Assembly (NCBI RefSeq): GCF_021043365.1
Contig: NZ_JAJNDU010000001.1
Location: 372,001-436,000, forward strand
DNA length: 64,000 nucleotides
Direction: 5' to 3'
From: Sphingomonas sp. IC-11
Lineage (GTDB): Bacteria; Pseudomonadota; Alphaproteobacteria; Sphingomonadales; Sphingomonadaceae
Below, piece after piece: positions 63,042 to 64,000 of the stretch. The position numbers were made by a program, and so were the translations under genes. The notes under the pieces are model-generated. The model had not been told where the DNA came from, searched no databases, and worked only from the letters and a program-made list of their open reading frames with translations. Position 1 is the stretch's first letter. Each line of letters begins with the position of its first letter.

Positions 63042-63100
63042 TCGTCCTGAGCGTGTCGAAGCGCGTGTCTGAAACGCCAGCTTCGACAGGCTCAGCCCGA
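63042..63100. repeat. Inverted repeat upstream of murJ (REP-like)
   Basis: Arms 63042-63062 and 63080-63100 (TCGTCCTGAGCGTGTCGAAGC and its near-inverse; 18 of 21 match by eye) with a 17-base loop. This CTGAG/TGTCGAAG pattern is a repeat seen in many sphingomonad genomes. It lies between secB and murJ, both leftward. Confidence 0.75.
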
Positions 63101-63141
63101 CCGGCTGGGTGGCGCCGGTCGGTTTGCAACAGGTCGGTCGC

Positions 63142-63654
63142 TTAGGCCTGGCCGAAGTTCCCGGAGGCCAGCTGAGCGTCGCGCTGTTCGGCCTGCTGCA
63201 TGTAAAGTGCGTTGAAATCGATCGGCTCCAGCAGCAGCGGCGGGAAGCCACCGTCGCGGATCGTGTCCGCGACCACGCGGCGCGCGAACGGGAACAGCAG
63301 GCGCGGCGCCTCGCCGAGCAGGAACGGCTGCAGTGCGTCCAGCGGTACGTTGCGAACGCCGAACAGGCCAGCATAGGCCAGCTCGACCAGGAAGGTGACG
63401 CGGCCCTGCGTTTCCGCACGAACCTCGATCTTCAGCGTCACTTCATGCGCGTCTTCCGCCACCTGATTCGCGGCAATGTCGAACTGCACGTTGATTTCCG
63501 GGCCCTGCTGGTTCTGGAATACCGCGGGCGCGTTCGGATTCTCGAACGACAGGTCCTTCACATATTGCGAGATCAGGCCAACGGCAGGAGCATTGTCCGC
63601 GCCGTTTGCCTGCGGTTCATTGCCGGTGCCGGCGCCAAAATCCTGCTCGTCCAT
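63142..63654 (-). CDS. secB: Protein-export chaperone SecB
   Basis: A 170-residue homotetrameric chaperone that keeps preproteins unfolded and hands them to SecA. The family blocks are clear: VGLISQYVKDLSFENPNAPA, INVQFDIAANQVAEDAHEVTLKI, LVELAYAGLFGVRNVP, LLFPFARRVVADTIRDGGFPPLLLEPIDFNALY. The acidic N-terminal extension of about 25 residues and Gln/Ala-rich tail are common in alphaproteobacteria. Divergent from the Tim44-like gene, an arrangement conserved in the class. Confidence 0.97.
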   Translation of the reverse strand: MDEQDFGAGTGNEPQANGADNAPAVGLISQYVKDLSFENPNAPAVFQNQQGPEINVQFDIAANQVAEDAHEVTLKIEVRAETQGRVTFLVELAYAGLFGVRNVPLDALQPFLLGEAPRLLFPFARRVVADTIRDGGFPPLLLEPIDFNALYMQQAEQRDAQLASGNFGQA

Positions 63655-63806
63655 GCTTGTTCGTCCTTCGGGAAGAAATGGCGCGACCGGGCCGCGCGCG
63701 TCAGGCGCGGCGCCTAGCAGCGAGGCCGCATCGTTTCAACGGCGGCAGCCATTTGAAACCCGAGGCGTTGGCGACTATGTTGAGACCTTAGCGTATCGGA
63801 GGCCGG

Positions 63807-64000
63807 GTGTTTTACATAGTCCTGCTCGCGATGGTTGCAGCATTCCTTGCGCTCCGGCTCTATTCGGTGCTGGGCAAGCGTACGGGGCATGAGCAGCCGT
63901 TGCCAAAGCCCGCGGAGGAGCGGGTCGTGCCGGCTCCACTGCCGCGCGCGATCGAGAAGACGAGCGAACCGCGCGAGCCGGCCATCAAGCCTTTCGAAGG
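63807..64000 (+). CDS. Tim44/TimA domain protein, 3' end outside window
   Basis: GTG start at 63807 with GGAGG five bases upstream. The visible 64 residues begin with a membrane helix (FYIVLLAMVAAFLALRLYSV) followed by LGKRTGHEQPLP and a Pro/Glu-rich linker, the N-terminus of alphaproteobacterial Tim44-like (TimA) proteins; the Tim44 domain itself would lie beyond the window. The location divergent from secB is the usual one for this gene. The role in bacteria is unclear; mitochondrial Tim44 tethers the import motor. Confidence 0.85.
   Translation, partial: MFYIVLLAMVAAFLALRLYSVLGKRTGHEQPLPKPAEERVVPAPLPRAIEKTSEPREPAIKPFE

Overview
The window is a chromosomal segment of a high-GC alphaproteobacterium, almost certainly Sphingomonas or a close relative in the Sphingomonadaceae. 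This rests on gene content and neighbourhoods (DUF2155 next to aat, radA-cvpA, tolC-popZ, TamA-TamB, secB divergent from a Tim44-like gene), on exosortase-A-type polysaccharide genes, and on three families of sphingomonad-like intergenic inverted repeats. Nearly all of the sequence is coding. No rRNA, CRISPR array, insertion sequence or prophage was seen; one tRNA (Cys, GCA) was found. | Layout. 1-16.9 kb is housekeeping: DUF2155 protein, aat, a small lipoprotein, radA, cvpA with a NifU-like scaffold, a KefB-type antiporter and a DUF423 protein, the leftward aroK-aroB-DUF2256 set, a membrane/periplasmic pair leading into xerD, accA, two orphan Flp pilins, mutT, tRNA-Cys, a Pcm-like methyltransferase, tolC and popZ. 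17-31 kb is metabolic: an S9 peptidase, a GST, valS, a leftward leucine-degradation operon (ivd, mccB, a DUF559 nuclease gene framed by inverted repeats, an NTF2-like protein, mccA) and acnA. 31.5-35.3 kb holds an exosortase-A-associated O-antigen-ligase-like protein and glycosyltransferase, divergently arranged, with small membrane proteins. 35.3-36.6 kb is a compact regulatory locus: a self-cleaving LexA/CI-type repressor divergent from two small genes, with a LexA-type box and a perfect palindrome between them. 37-43 kb is tamA-tamB. 43.2-59.5 kb is a Wzx/Wzy-type exopolysaccharide cluster: export lipoprotein, outer-membrane barrel, BY-kinase, split Alg14/Alg13-like glycosyltransferase, polymerase, two further glycosyltransferases, initiating sugar transferase, methyltransferases, a sulfotransferase-like protein and a flippase. 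59.5-64 kb returns to housekeeping: a metallophosphatase lacking a normal start codon, trpS, murJ, secB and the start of a Tim44-like gene. | How it works together. The EPS genes supply initiation, assembly, flipping, polymerisation, regulated export and probable decoration of one surface polysaccharide. The ivd-mccBA genes carry leucine catabolism from isovaleryl-CoA to 3-methylglutaconyl-CoA; the last two steps are not in the window. The observation I rate highest is that three intergenic regions carry an exact alphaproteobacterial LexA-type direct repeat (GTTC-N7-GTTC or its complement): in front of radA, inside the S24 repressor locus, and upstream of a small tail-anchored membrane protein. 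This suggests a local set of DNA-damage-responsive genes, two of whose targets are uncharacterised small proteins. The second is the DUF559 gene, whose reading frame runs through both flanking inverted repeats and overlaps both neighbouring genes.
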